A stretch of 64,000 nucleotides of DNA from Notolepis coatsorum (taxonomy: Eukaryota > Chordata > Actinopteri > Aulopiformes > Paralepididae), in assembly GCA_963971535.1 (NCBI GenBank), contig OZ020601.1, positions 16,090,140 to 16,154,139 on the forward strand. Direction: 5' to 3'. A program made the position numbers and the translations under genes. Below, piece after piece: positions 13,073-25,387 of the stretch (positions within the stretch are counted from its first letter, which is position 1; every line of letters starts with the position of its first letter). Under the pieces are notes generated by a model that saw only the letters and a list, made by a program, of their open reading frames with translations, did no database searches and had not been told where the DNA came from.

Positions 13073-13597
13073 CTGTATCGTTAGTGGCTTAGCTTGGCAT
13101 CACACTGCACAAGGGAGGCCAAGCGGAGCCACTGGCTGACAAATACACCCCGCTGACAGCCCCCCAAAACCATCAGAACAGGGAGGGCCGAGCCCCCCCG
13201 ACCCCCCCTAATGGAGGGTATCCCCCCTATTAGAGGCTTCACGGGAAGGCGACGGACCCGACCGTGCGAAGAGGCACTCAAGCAACTTAACGCACAGGGT
13301 GAGCAGACCGTGGCTTGACCCCACGACTACACACACGCACAACCCGCATGCCACCCGGGAACGAACGGAGGAACAACCTCGTTACTGCCCCCAGAATCAC
13401 GGGGGCAAGGGCAAACCCAACCCCGTGGCAAGGCCGTAGCAGCGGAGCGCGAAGGAAGACCCAGACCCACCAAAAGGACTGGACTCCCTGGAATGGGGGC
13501 CCGGAGAAGTCCATGATGCCAGCATCAAGACCCCACCAGGTGGGCACGTAGTGCCCCGCCCCCCACATCGCCAGCGTATTCGGACAAAGGCCCCCCA

Positions 13598-13714
13598 GTT
13601 ACTGCACCTGGTAATCCCAGGCGGTATCCCAACCAAGTACTAACCAGGCCAGAACCTGCTTAGCTTCCGATATCGGACGAGATCGGGCGTGTTCAGGTCG
13701 GTATGGCCGTAAGC
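13598..13714 (-). pseudogene. 5S rRNA-derived copy 1
   Basis: Read on the minus strand it begins GCTTACGGCCATACCGACCT, continues with the A-box region AAGCTAAGCAGG and 'GCCTGGTTAGTACTTGG', then a C-box-like region, and ends near GCAGTAAC. It is colinear with vertebrate 5S rRNA over about 117 bases with scattered changes, so internal promoter boxes are nearly intact. A further start-like 'catggccgtaagc' lies at 13782-13794. Whether it is transcribed is unknown. Confidence 0.85.
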
Positions 13715-14380
13715 CGAGCGGGCCCCGTCCCCCCAACAGTACACCGCCTGGCACACTAACCCTGCAGAACAGACAGTCAGCATGGCCGTAAGCACACAAA
13801 AAAGGTTAACCAACGGAAGCAGGCAGCGCACCGGGGAAAAACCAGGCAACAGGCTGTTAACCCTAGCCTGGAGACTGCGGACGAGACAGGCGCCAGAGGG
13901 GACAGCTGAACACAGCCGCCCCGGCGGAAGGAGCGTAAGCTGGCGGTGTTGCATGACCAAGCCTCCATTTAAAAACCCCCACCCAGAGGGGTCGAGGCAG
14001 AGAAGGCTGACACGATTGGCAGACGTCATGAACGTGCAGGGGCACCCTCAAACGGTGAACCCGGGAGTTGACACTGCTCCAACACACCAGGGAATCAACC
14101 ACCTCGGTGTTACCCAATGCGGTGGTTGTTCCTATAACCCCTCAAGAAAAAACTCCAAAACACACCTGCGGGTATACACCGGCTATACCGCAGTACAAGT
14201 GTTTCAGTTTCCAAAAAGGGTTAACCCAGGCCTACGGGTCGCAAACATCACTTCGGACCGGGCCTGGCGGTACGGGAAGCACAGGGTCACCAGAGGAGGT
14301 CAAAAAACCACCCCCACAGGCCCCTCTTCGCCATGCGTGAGAGAGGAGCGAAAAATAATGGAGAACCAGCCCCTAAGCAC

Positions 14381-14493
14381 ACCGTACCTGGTATTCCCCG
14401 GCGGTCTCCCAACCAAGTACTAACCAGGACCAACCTGTGTAGCGGCCGAGATCCGACGAGATCGAGCGCGTACAGAATGGCATGGCTGTAAGC
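14381..14493 (-). pseudogene. 5S rRNA-derived copy 2
   Basis: Same strand and same layout as copy 1, with more changes: 'GCCGCTACACAGG' replaces the A-box sequence, while GTTAGTACTTGGTTGGGAGA and ACCGCC remain. Flanks of the two copies do not align, which argues against a simple tandem 5S array. Confidence 0.8.
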
Positions 14494-15360
14494 CATGACG
14501 ACAGTGCTGAGTAAAAACATACCCAACCAGGGTCTCCATAGCGCTTAACCCTGTGACACCCAGACCGACCTGGCATTTTTCCCCCTGAAAAAAGCCCAAG
14601 TCCCTCAGGGTACCAGAACAGCAGATCTGCATCCCCGGCGGACAACGGGTTCAACTGATCTGGACCAGCGTGACCAGAACCAGTCCCGTGCCCTAACCAC
14701 GCCGACATGCCTACTCCAGGAGAAGGGCAGATATGCGTGTTGATCTTAACATGAAAAGAAGGCGCCACCCAGACGTTCGGACGAACCGCGCCTGGTGGCC
14801 CACCCCAAGGGCGTGAGACCCCACCACATATGTTCAGATCCATCCCGTCATCATCCCCCAGCATGAACGAGAATCCATCGACAACCCACCCAGGTCATGG
14901 GATGTGGTCGTCGGAAGAGGAAAAACCCCCCTCTCAGTTGCTTTATAAAAACGCTGTTTCAACCACAAGCAACCAAGGCGTGCCAGTCAATCGCCTGTTT
15001 ACAGCGAGCTAGCACTATACGTGTGTCGGGACACACCCCCATCAATGAACAGGCTATTTAGACCTGTCATTGAATCCCCAAGGCGCCCAGGGGAACGACA
15101 AGAGGGGTGTGACACTCCCTAACTCCAACACTTCTGGAATAGAAAGAAGGAAGCATCAACAGTATGTATCCCAGTCTACACAGCCGGGGTAAAAAATGTT
15201 CACATTTTTACATCCCACCACCCTCCCATAGGAAAGAGACGGGGATCCCCAGAGAGACTTCCCACGCGAGCTGTACAGATTGAAAAGAATATATTGCACC
15301 TTGAGCCATGTAAAAAACTGGTTTTAGGGCCTCCGGGGAAGAGGCACTGAACCCATACAC

Positions 15361-17082
15361 CAGGGGTGGCCAACCAGTCAGAGACTAAGAGCCACAAAAA
15401 AATTACTGTGGTACCACAAAGAGCCACACCATATACCAGCGTTTCTCAACCTTTTTTTTCAGTCACGGCACCCTTCATGTGTTTATAGGTCTCACCCTCT
15501 GGCCTCTGAAGTTGCTAATGTCTTTTTTATTTGGGCCTCACAGGGTTAAAAGTACCCTGTGAGACCCACGGTTGCAAAATTACAAAATCACTTTTAGCCA
15601 TTTAAAAAAATAATGTTTATTTAAAAAATGTTAAAGGGGAACTATTTTACAATTTCTTTCTCTATTTGGGCACTTTTACACAATTCCTGTGAGTCTATGG
15701 AACACCTAGGTTTTTTTCCAAAAAAATGCATTGTTTTGTATTTCTAATCAAGTAAAAACCGCATTTTTCTACCTCAAGATCTTAAGCCGTTTTGAGGCTG
15801 GGCTCCAACCACTGTGTGGCCTGGTGCCAACTGCCACATCAACTGCCACATTATTATGCAGCTGAGAAATCTCTGACATCACAGATATGCACATTTTCAG
15901 ATGACTCAGTTCAGTGAGGGTGAATATTGTGAGAGGAGAATTGGAAGAATTCGCCAATATGAGAATTAGAGACATATATCCTATTAATATAAGTCCACAT
16001 AGCTAAGAAACAATGGTAAACACTGAAAAAAGCCATTTATAAGATAGTTCCCCTTTAAGCACATGTATAGTCAATTGGTCCTGTTGTTCAGCCTCACAAT
16101 GCTATTTGATAGTAAATGTGTTTATATGTCCCACCCTCTGGCCTCTGAAGTTGCTAATTTCTTTTTAATTTGGGCCTCACAGGGTTAACCTCTTAAGCCC
16201 GAGATATACAGTAAAAGTGTATATTTTCAGCATTATGTTTGTTTACCAATTATTTTAACTGTTATTAGTGAAATATAAGATTATAGAAATCTCAGGGCAT
16301 TGAGTCGGAAACCGGCGCATATTGACAGGAGGAAGTGGCACAGCCAAAAGTGAGTGTAGTCTTTTGAAGGAAGAGACTCAGGGCTTTCAAATTTCGAAAA
16401 ACTACCCTACCCAGCTCACACCAGCCCCTGTCAATCATCTGACTTCTGGATTTACTTTTTAATTTCTCTTATTTTTTGGGATTATCTCCCACAAACCTGA
16501 ACATTATTGCCATAAAACAGAACGCAGTTAGTTTCTCTACCTTTCTGTGAACGTCTTGCAAAAAACGGTGTTGCAATATGATGAAAAATGGTGGAGAAAT
16601 TTACATTATAAAAAAGATGGCAGAATTCAGTACTGTATCTACAAAACCTTCTGTTTAATCATCTTCCCTTTATTCATTTGCTTAGATTTTTCAGGTCTGG
16701 TCAATTTTAGCATGGTGTTATTTACAGTCAAAGATAATTTTTTTTTAAATAGAATTGATATTCTCCTTTGGTTCATTACAATTTACTCAAGCCTAGTAAC
16801 AGACACACTATTTCTGACACTGATCCATATATGTCCCTAGATTCAGATACCAAGAACATGCAAATGGACCATTTAAAAAACAATTGTAAATGTTTATTCT
16901 ACGTCCTTATGGAATGAGTGACATAAAAAAAAAAAGTAAAAAAAAAATAAAAAAAGTAAAAAGAAAAATAAATTTTTTTTTTTATTTTTTATTTATTTTT
17001 ATTTTTTTTATGGATGGAAGAGCCGCACATTGATGGGCAAAGAGCCGCATGCGGCTCGCGAGCCGCGGGTTGGCCACCCCTG
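15361..17082. mobile_element. hAT-type element with 8-bp duplication CCATACAC
   Basis: Ends CAGGGGTGGCCAACC and GGTTGGCCACCCCTG are flanked by CCATACAC at 15353-15360 and 17083-17090. There is no intact transposase. The interior has two copies of a 72-base block ('ccctctggcctctgaagttg', near 15498 and 16136) flanking a TTAA-type element, plus another hAT-like end 'cagcgtttctcaacc' at about 15439. Confidence 0.92.
15635..16054. mobile_element. TTAA-flanked MITE nested in the hAT
   Basis: TTAA at 15631-15634 and 16055-16058 bracket ends AGGGGAACTAT and ATAGTTCCCCT. TTAA duplication is the habit of piggyBac and Kolobok elements; which one cannot be decided. Noncoding. Confidence 0.75.
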
Positions 17083-20022
17083 CCATACACACTCAATAAA
17101 CGAATTGAATCGAATATACATACAATAGAAAAGGACCCTTCTAGAGGGTCCACTCACTTTGACAATCTGAGGAGGAAGGCTCTGTACTCTGATGGAGGCT
17201 TCCTCACATGGAAGAAGGAGTCCGAACTCACAGAAGGCCTGAATAGGCGCTTGGTGAGGAGGAGCCCTGACCACCCCCCCTGAAAACAGATCCATCACAT
17301 GGACCTGAACAGCACACGGAAGTCCTACCAACAGAGACGCGCACGGTGACGTACTCTATGGCGGGGGAATTCCTGCGGTGCACACGCCCAATATACCAGG
17401 CCGTGGGACCAGGAACTCCCTCCCCCCCCCCCCCCCCCCCCCCGTAACGTGCCGAACCGCCACGTGACGGGAACCTTGAAGGACAGGGGGTGTACCCCTG
17501 ACCGACAGAACAATGGGGAGAGGAAAGGTTACCAGTTCACCCCTTTACGACCCCACACCCATGATACGACGTAACGACAAAAAGAGAATATGACACAGTC
17601 ATAGTCAGCTCCATGAAGCGTTTCACAGCTCCACACAGCGCATGAGCTAACCTGCTATCTGATTTTTACTAAGGAAAAACACAGAATAGAGAGGGCTCTA
17701 AGAACCCCGGTCCAACATACACATGTGCTTCTGTGGCCAGTACAACCCAGTTGTAGGTCACATGACACACACAACCCATCATCACCTACAAAAAATGGCA
17801 AAAACACTCAACAGAGGAACGCCGTTTTTTTCACAATGAGAGAATACATCATTCTTGATTAGTATCGACCACAGGCCTTGCTAAGCAACCAAACCAATTT
17901 CCCTTTAGGAAATAAGTTTCTCCAGCAGATTTAGCACAACCTCAGCAATCAAGCTAAGAGTTACATCGTATCCCTACCACACAAAAGACACAATTAATGC
18001 ACAACATGTCTGATAGGAGGTGATAAAGTCCCCAGGGAACCGGGGGGGAAAACACAATCCTCCTATTTTACCCTCAATACGGCCAGTTAAAACAGGAAAA
18101 CCTGTTAATGTGTGAACACACTGTTCATTGTCATTACAGTCTGAGAAAGAACATTCTCTTACTCACTTGTCACCAAGCATAGCTTCATAGGTTAGTTACC
18201 TTAGTTGTGAGTACACGGCCGTGTTTCTCACACAACAACCAGATCATTACATCCCGTTTGCACGGAGAAGCTAACTGCCAGTGACAAAAACAGCTCACAC
18301 ATAACCCGCAACGTATCCTAAATGCATTGTAGCAACACACGTTTTGGGAAAAACACCGTTATTCACAATACATTTAGCAAAGTAAAACCAGAAGACGTGT
18401 TATGAGGTCTGGTCCTACCCGGAACGCAGATCAGCGAAGTGCAGTCTCAAGACACCGTAGAAACACAGCCGTCCTGTGTTGTTCGATCCGGGCAGCGTCG
18501 CCGCTCTACCCGTCGCAACGGTCCCTTTGTTGATGCAATCCTTGCCGTCCTGGCTCAGGGCAGGGTCGACGAAAACATCCCCTGTCAAGGATGACGTCGT
18601 GGTCAAGAGTGTAAAACATGTTAAAATCAAAGCACGTTCAACAGAATAGCATCAAGCTAACGATCAGAAGCGAGCTCACGACGGCGCGCGAGAAGCTAAG
18701 CTACCCCGCGCCAGGCCATGGCCATAGCAGCAAGCTAACGTTACCTAGCGACCACGACATGCTAGCCCCGCAGCTAACAGCTGACTGGCTAATGGTAGGC
18801 CCTAAGCAGGCCATGCAGCGATCCAGCAGGCTAACGCAGCAGTTAACAGCTGACTGGCTAACCGTAAGCTATGAACATGTAAACAATGACATAACACTCA
18901 CCCAGACAGGCCGCCGTTCTGAACCTCTCCTCACTTTTTAAGAGAAAAGAGAAAACAAGATGTCAACACCGCTTCACAACGGTGACTTTACCACATCCGA
19001 CGGAAATCAGCACAGTACCAACTGGCCTGTGTAGCTGACTTTGAACATGAATCTGCCGCTATCGCACATTACATGCACATATCCCCTCGTGAAGGAATAC
19101 TCTCATTTGGATATGAAAGATGGGGCCTTAACACGGTGACAGAGAGAATCCACTCGTCCAGAACACACAGGGATCACCAGTGTCAATGGTCGCGGCCCAC
19201 TAGTTAAAACTATAATGGTCTCCAGACCAAGGCCTTCTGTCGCCTAGGTGGCTGAACAAAGGACCCTAGCCTGGGGCCGGTTTCCATAAACTTTGTCAAG
19301 TAGCCCCCATAGCACTAACAGACAAGTGGAGCCCGCCAGCAAACACTACTCACCCAACCTGGAACGCACCGCTCCTCACAACAGCGGCATGTCCGACAGT
19401 TCAGCTGTGGCCTGACAGGTTTCACCCCAACAAACACAGCAAGGAACTGCAGTTGAGAAGCATGCAGCGGCGTGCTCCCAATACGAAAACCGGTGGAGGG
19501 TTTTTAGAATGATCATCATCTTCTAGACACTCCAGTACGAAGACAATATCGCCGTATTTTCTCGAAAAATAGTGAGAGAGAAAATAAAGATATGATGTCA
19601 ACGTATCCTTGTTTCCCAAAGCTGTTCCTAATCCAATTTCTTCCATCATGGTGTCAAGTGTGGGGATCTACCGAGGCACTTCTTCCTTGTGGTGAAAGCG
19701 AGAAGGAGGAGAGCAGGTGACCACACACCTGCTTATGAAGGTAAGCTGATGAGGGGTGTGGTCAGACTAATACTGGTATTAGAGGTACATTTGTGGTTTA
19801 TTCAGTACGCGTGCACGTACGCGAGATAGTGCAGTGTGATGCCAAGCTAAGCCACTAACGATACAGAACTGTGATTTATTAGATAGGCAATTTCTGTATG
19901 GCAAGTGACAACCTGTATAAGAACGATGCAATTTTCTTTTATTATTATTATTACTTTTCTTTTTCTCTTTTTGTTTACTGTATTTTTCATTTATTTCAGG
20001 TATTGTGTGGTTATAGTCATGT

Positions 20023-20133
20023 ATTGTATGTATGTTTGTATGTATGTATGTATGTATGTATGTATGTATGTATGTATGTATGTATGTATGTATGTATGTA
20101 TGTATGTATGTATGTATGTATGTATGTATGTAT
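20023..20133. repeat. (GTAT)n microsatellite
   Basis: About 26 tetranucleotide units. The 19870-20022 and 20134-20350 flanks show no feature. Confidence 0.97.
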
Positions 20134-20351
20134 ATAATGTTGTTGTTGAACCTTAAAAAAAACAATAAAAACTATTTAAATAATAATACATTTCTACATC
20201 CGCATTCAGTGATTGGTGGAGACAGACTTTTCAATCCGAAAGAAACCCAACATTTACAATGACGTTGAGAAATACAAAAAACAAAACATAATAAATAAAT
20301 AAAAAAAACTATATAAAAAACATAAAGTCAATCAATTAAACATTTAAAATA

Positions 20352-20535
20352 ATTAAAAACGGGCGCCCCAGTGGCGAACCACATAACTGAACCCCAAATT
20401 TCTCCCAATGAGCAGGCTAGCACCTTGCATGGCATCTGGCTGCCATTGTTCTGTGAGTGCATGTGTGAATTGGTGAAGGAGAGGCAATTATAAAGCTATT
20501 TGTGCAGATAGGAAAGCTCTATATGTAAAAATTGG
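20352..20535 (+). repeat. SINE-like element with tRNA-type head
   Basis: The head 'gggcgccccagtggcgaacc' is the same as the head of the SINE at 34767-34967, but the body after it differs ('ttctcccaatgagcaggc'). Its 3' part 'ggtgaaggagaggcaat' reappears reverse-complemented at 20720-20750. Confidence 0.6.
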
Positions 20536-20659
20536 GGGAAAAAATAAATGTGATCAAAACATTTTTATATACTGTTTGTTCAGTGTTCAATACAGATGTT
20601 ATTACATTTGGAGATTATAATATATTAAAATAAACATTTGTTTTGAAAATATGTGGTAC

Positions 20660-20790
20660 TTTGGGAATGGGAAATGGACTGCACATATATAGCGCTTTCA
20701 TACCTGCACAAAGAGCTTTATATTTGCCTCTCCTTCACCAATTCACACATGCACTCACAGTTGGAAGAGGTGCTCCTTGACAACCAGGAC
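20660..20790 (-). repeat. Inverted partner of the preceding SINE
   Basis: 'atatatagcgctttcatacc' and 'cctctccttcaccaattcac' are the reverse complement of the preceding SINE 3' part, giving a hairpin-capable pair about 200 bases apart. Confidence 0.6.
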
Positions 20791-20955
20791 ATTCTGTAAA
20801 CAGTAGAAGAGCTCTGCAGGCAGGGATTAGTCAGGTTGGAACACCAGTCTCAGCTCACTAGATACTTATTTTATTTTAGAATTCAGTCGCCTGCTTAAAG
20901 TGCGGTAGGTTCACGGAGAGAGCGGTATACATGACAAGATGAGACGGATGCAAAG

Positions 20956-21193
20956 TGTTAACAGAATCCGGCTATAGGGCAACAATAATGTGGTCAAGAG
21001 GCATGGTTTCCAGTCTTTAGCCTTAACTGGCTTGATGTGTTTATTCACATGGTGGGAGCATTTTACACATGAGTCCTCTCTTACTGAGAGACTGGGGGAG
21101 AGAAAGAAATGGGTGGAAACATCTACTTATATACACGTCACATGGTAGTGTACCTGAGTGGCTCCGCCTAGAGCGCTCCCTCTAGTGGAAACA
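20956..21193 (-). repeat. Copia element 3' LTR
   Basis: This 238-base block is about 98% identical by eye to 25402-25638. In element sense it begins TGTTTCCACTAGAGGG and ends CTGTTAACA (TG...CA). No purine tract is visible next to it. Confidence 0.88.
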
Positions 21194-21324
21194 GACAATT
21201 AACTAAAATGTGATTTCATTGGATGTGCACTGTCAACTAATGCTTGTATATCTTATCGTGTGTTGTCATGTTTGTTTATGTGTTTGTTTAAAAAATAATA
21301 AAAAAATAAAATACAAAAAAAACA

Positions 21325-23203
21325 CTGTCCCTGTGTACACGTCTGTAAAAGACTGTACATATCTAAAGCCTCCTATGGACTCATTCCTTACTGGACCGGC
21401 AAGGTCTGTGTTAACCAACGCAAGTGGTACTTTTACTTTTTCTGTGGGATTCCTGTTTCTCGATTGAGCAAACTTCCCCTTTATGCACACAACACATTAT
21501 TTATCAGGTCTACGCTTATCGCCTTCAATGTGCATGCCTTCTGTCACCGTTTGCAGTTTCAGTAAATCCTCGTAATTACAATGACCCATAATCTCATGCC
21601 ATGTCTGAATATCGTGGCTGACGGTTACTTTACACATGTTATTGTCATTACACTCTGTTTTCAGGTAATACATTCTCTGATACACGTCTATGTCAAATTG
21701 TATACCGTTGGGCTCTACAAGAAAATGTTTACCTTCCATGAAGGACACTCTGGCCCCGTTCGCAGCAGCAGCCATTACAGAGAATAGTCCTTGTGGGAAC
21801 GATGGCACATAGAGAGCGTTCTTTAACGTCACTGTACGCCGGCGCCCCCCGCTGTCCGTGAGGTATACCTGTGCGTCCCCTCTCCCTTTCGCCAACCCGC
21901 GTGTGCGCTTTCCATCTGCCAGCTCCATGCTGTGTCTCTCCGAGCGGAAAGTTCTGTCAAAGTTCTTGAACAGACTCCTGTCGTTGATGACGTGGGACGA
22001 CGCACCTGTGTCCACGATCAGTCCCTTCCTTAGGGCTTGTTGCAGCTGCGTTGGCCTAGTGACGTACGCCGTCTGCGCCCTGGGGATGAAGTCCTCTCGT
22101 TCCGCTACTCTCCAGTCGTCGCCTCGACCCGTCTCACGCCGACCATCGCCGCCATCTTGTCCATGCGCGTGTCGTGCGCCCTGGTCGTGTTTCTTCCTGC
22201 ACACTCTGTCTGCGTGCCGCTTGGATCTGTGGAAGCCACACCAGACAGCCCTCGTGCAGTTACTTCTCCGATGGCCTTTCTCTCCGCATCGCCAACACGC
22301 CAGGTCCGTCGTAGTCCTGGTTCTCTCTCTTGGCGTCTCTCGAGCCTTTAGCACCCTCTCCCCCTACTCCGCGGTGGCTGGGTGGGTGTCTTCTGAGGCC
22401 TCGAAGTTCCTTAGCTTAGCCTTGAACTGTCCCAACGTAATGTCCGTTGAACCGTGTGTTATCAGGAGTGTGAACGGTTTGTACAGCTCCGGTAGTCCCC
22501 TCATCATCATCGCCATCATCAGCCCGTCGCTCGGTGCTTCTCCGGCATTCCTCAATGGCGTCGTGATTTGCTCCGCTCTGTTGACGTATTCGGTCACTGT
22601 TTCGGCGGTCCCCTTCCTCAGGCCCGTTAGTGCGGTGTAGAGGGCCACGACTCTGGGTCTTCCTCGCCCGATGAAATGTTCTCTCAGTACCGCCAGGCTT
22701 TCTCGGCCTCTGTCTTTAGTGTCGCGGAATATCAGCCCCAGGCTGGTGTCGTCAAGCATCTGCGCCAACTCACAGTATGCATTGGCATTCCGCTGGTCAT
22801 CCAGGGCTCACTGTTCCGCTGTTAGTTCTCCGGTGGGGGCTCCCAGGATTGTCTCCTTCAGTCCTGTACCGTGCATGTAGCATAGCATGCGCTCTTCCCA
22901 GAGTTCATAGTTCTCTGCTTTTCCATTGAATGGTGGCCCTTTGTTCCTCCCTCTGGCCACCACGCGTTCCAAGGTGGGGTTCTCCCCCTCGCCTCCGCCG
23001 TGCCCAGCGGGCGCCACACGCTCCGAGGCAGGGTTCTCCCCCCCGCCTCCGCCGTGCTCAGCATGCTCCGTCTCCCCCGGTGCCGCCTCCTCGGGGCTCT
23101 GCGCGCTGCTCTCCGGGCGGGTCCGCTTGTGCTCCAGCAGCTCGTCGGCGGGGTCGATGTCCCGCTTCCTCTTGATGCGCAGGATCATCGTGTTGGATTC
23201 CAT
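21325..23203 (-). pseudogene. Copia gag-pol remnant
   Basis: The frame starts at ATG 23203 and is colinear to about 21325, with in-frame stops at 22808-22810 (TGA), 22364-22366 (TAG) and 21497-21499 (TAA) and no frameshift noticed. Gag has the copia capsid-type region (about 22370-22800). A CCHC zinc knuckle, CWRCGEKGHRRSNC, follows. The protease active site is VDTGASSHV. A GAG-pre-integrase block has WHEIMGHCNYEDLLKL. The integrase core begins with LVNTDLAGPV and ends at an A-rich junction near 21325. Whether the TAG between gag and pol was an original readthrough stop or decay cannot be told. The product cannot be functional. Confidence 0.88.
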
Positions 23204-23241
23204 GTTGCTCTTGTTGGCCTAGCGTCTAGCCGCGCGGTGCT

Positions 23242-23844
23242 TGTTAGGGATTTCCTATCCCTCGTGAATTCTTAATTGATATAGTTGTGGACCAGTCGAC
23301 CGAAAGACGAAGCGGAACACGGAGTATTTCAAACAGAGCTTTTATTCATCAGAGAAGAAGAACAGTCACCCCGCACGGGCACATCCTGTCGCAGCACCAG
23401 TAGAAGAAGGGCAGAATACATCACAGTACATGTCATTTATACAGAGGAGGAGGAGGGGTGTATGTGTGTATATGTATCTGTGTGTGTAACATGGGTGTGT
23501 GTGTGATGTGTGCTTGCTAGGCTGTGTGTGTGCTTGGTCGAAGAAGGGGGGCTAATTGGTTCCAGATGAACTCAGGGAGAGGCCCCTCGTCTCGAGAACA
23601 ACATCTCCATAACTCATGGGCGTGACAGCTGGGTGTGCGCGTGTGGACGTGAGTGTGTGTGCGTGCATGTGTGTGCGTGTGCGTGATATGTACAGGGGGC
23701 CCTGTGTGTGGACGGAGCCTCCAGCCAGAGGTCATCAGGTCACGCACGTGCAGGGAGGGAGACACAGAGAGCAGGGTGCAGCCTACAGCCTAAGCACAGA
23801 TATAAGATATCAGACATTTTATATCAATGAACTAAAAACTATCA
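23242..23844 (-). repeat. Nested LTR element, 3' LTR
   Basis: 603 bases, starting TGTTAGGGAT and ending ATCA on the plus strand. It matches 24727-25337 with about four substitutions and one 8-base GT-rich indel. Confidence 0.9.
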
Positions 23845-23857
23845 ATCCCCCCTTTTG
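23845..23857 (-). other. Polypurine tract of the nested element
   Basis: Minus-strand CAAAAGGGGGGAT lies directly before the 3' LTR, the usual plus-strand primer position. Confidence 0.7.
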
Positions 23858-24726
23858 ACGTTAAATAAATACGTCAACACACCAGTTCATTGATTGATCT
23901 GTATCCGTCGATTGTCACCTCATTATATGCATCACATCCAATACCAGACGGGATAATCAACATCAAGAGAGGAGAGAGAGATTTAGAGGGAGGGGGGGAG
24001 GAGCGGGAGAGAGAGAGAGAAGAAAGAGAGAAACACGATTCTGGCAACTTAACAGAAGACACACGTAACCCCGTTGGACCCCCCTTACTCAGGCACACAC
24101 AACGTCCATCAGGGCGCTACCTTCCCTCTGTTACAGTGCACCGCCCACCTGGGTCGGCCCCGTCTTCTGGAGGGCAAGGGCTGACCTCCTGAGGTTGGTC
24201 CCCATTCCAGGTGCGGGTCCCCTAGACAAACGTGCCTCCCCTGGTCTGCTGCCTTCCCAGTGTCTCTGGACTGTCCCCTCCACCTCTCGCCGGCCGCCCA
24301 CCGTCACTCCAACTCAGCTCAGTGTCTCTCCTGCGGCCGCTTCCCCCGTTCTCGTCGTGGATGAACTGCGTGTCGTAGACGACGATCAGCGGTGCCTATG
24401 ATCTGCGGTGCCTGCGGTGCCTGGCTGCTGTCGATGATTTGCGGTGCTCCTCTCCGGCCTCTCGCACAGCTGTCATCTCCTCCGGTCTGCCTCTCATCCT
24501 GGCCCGTCTGTCCTTCGTCTCCTCCTGCCTGTCATCCGGTCGTCTGGTGGTCTGGTCACGGACGTCTGAGGGGCTGCTGGTATCTCACCCCTGGTTCAGA
24601 CGCGCTGCAGACAGCTGGTAGTGAATGTCTGGATCCTCTGCACCGTCTCCTCCTCCGTGTCTCCATTCCTCGTTCCGTCCTTGGTTGCGGCTGGCCCACA
24701 TCAATTCTCACTTTGGAACCTCCGTT

Positions 24727-25337
24727 TGTTAGGGATTTCCTATCCCTCGTGAATTCTTAATTGATATAGTTGTGGACCAGTCGACCGAAAGACGAAGCGG
24801 AACACGCAGTATTTCAAACAGAGCTTTTATTCATCAGAGAAGAAGAACAGTCACCCCGCGCGGGCACATCCTGTCGCAGCACCAGTAGAAGAAGGGCAGA
24901 ATACATCACAGTACATGTCATTTATACAGAGGAGGAGGAGGGGTGTATGTGTGTATATGTATCTGTGTGTGTAACATGGGTGTGTGTGTGATGTGTGCTT
25001 GCTAGGCTGTGTGTGTGCTTGGTCGAAGAAGGGGGGCTAATTGGTTCCAGATGAACTCAGGGAGAGGCCCCTCGTCTCGAGAACAACATCTCCATAACTC
25101 ATGGGCGTGACAGCTGGGTGTGCGCGTGTGGACGTGAGTGTGTGTGCGTGTGCGCGTGCATGTGTGTGCGTGTGCGTGAGATGTACAGGGGGCCCTGTGT
25201 GTGGACGGAGCCTCCAGCCAGAGGTCATCAGGTCACGCACGTGCAGGGAGGGAGACACAGAGAGCAGGGTGCAGCCTACAGCCTAAGCACAGATATAAGA
25301 TATCAGACATTTTATATCAATGAACTAAAAACGATCA
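24727..25337 (-). repeat. Nested LTR element, 5' LTR
   Basis: 611 bases, partner of 23242-23844, with TG...CA ends and a variable GTGTGCGTG region near 25140-25180. Confidence 0.9.
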
Positions 25338-25387
25338 TGCTCCCGGCGCTAACCTAGCCTATTCTTATTATTTCGCCCCGGCGTTAT

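Larger units (their letters stand above)
13070..19869. mobile_element. Large (6.8-kb) terminal-inverted-repeat element, noncoding
   Basis: Left end 'gttctgtatcgttagtggct...cactgcac' (13070-13111) recurs reverse-complemented at 19829-19869, about 41 bases. The interior is GC-rich to about 15.3 kb and contains two 5S-derived segments, a C-run at 17424-17443 and a later hAT insertion. No ORF resembles a transposase; short frames are unsupported. The superfamily cannot be told from the ends, and no flanking target duplication was found. It may be a non-autonomous transposon, or two facing ends brought together by chance. Confidence 0.55.
23242..25337 (-). mobile_element. Young non-autonomous LTR retrotransposon nested in copia leader
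   Basis: Two LTRs over 99% alike apart from one indel bracket an 882-base interior with no recognisable protein. TGCT flanks both sides (23238-23241 and 25338-25341). The orientation is inferred from the G-rich polypurine tract beside the left LTR. No TGG-type primer site follows the right LTR ('aacggaggttccaaag'). The element must be mobilised by a relative. It resembles large-LTR non-autonomous elements (TRIM/LARD type); the parent class is unknown. Confidence 0.88.

Noticed and set aside
13598..14493. Functional 5S rDNA tandem array
   Set aside because: Only two diverged copies, with non-homologous spacers and no T-run terminator beside them.
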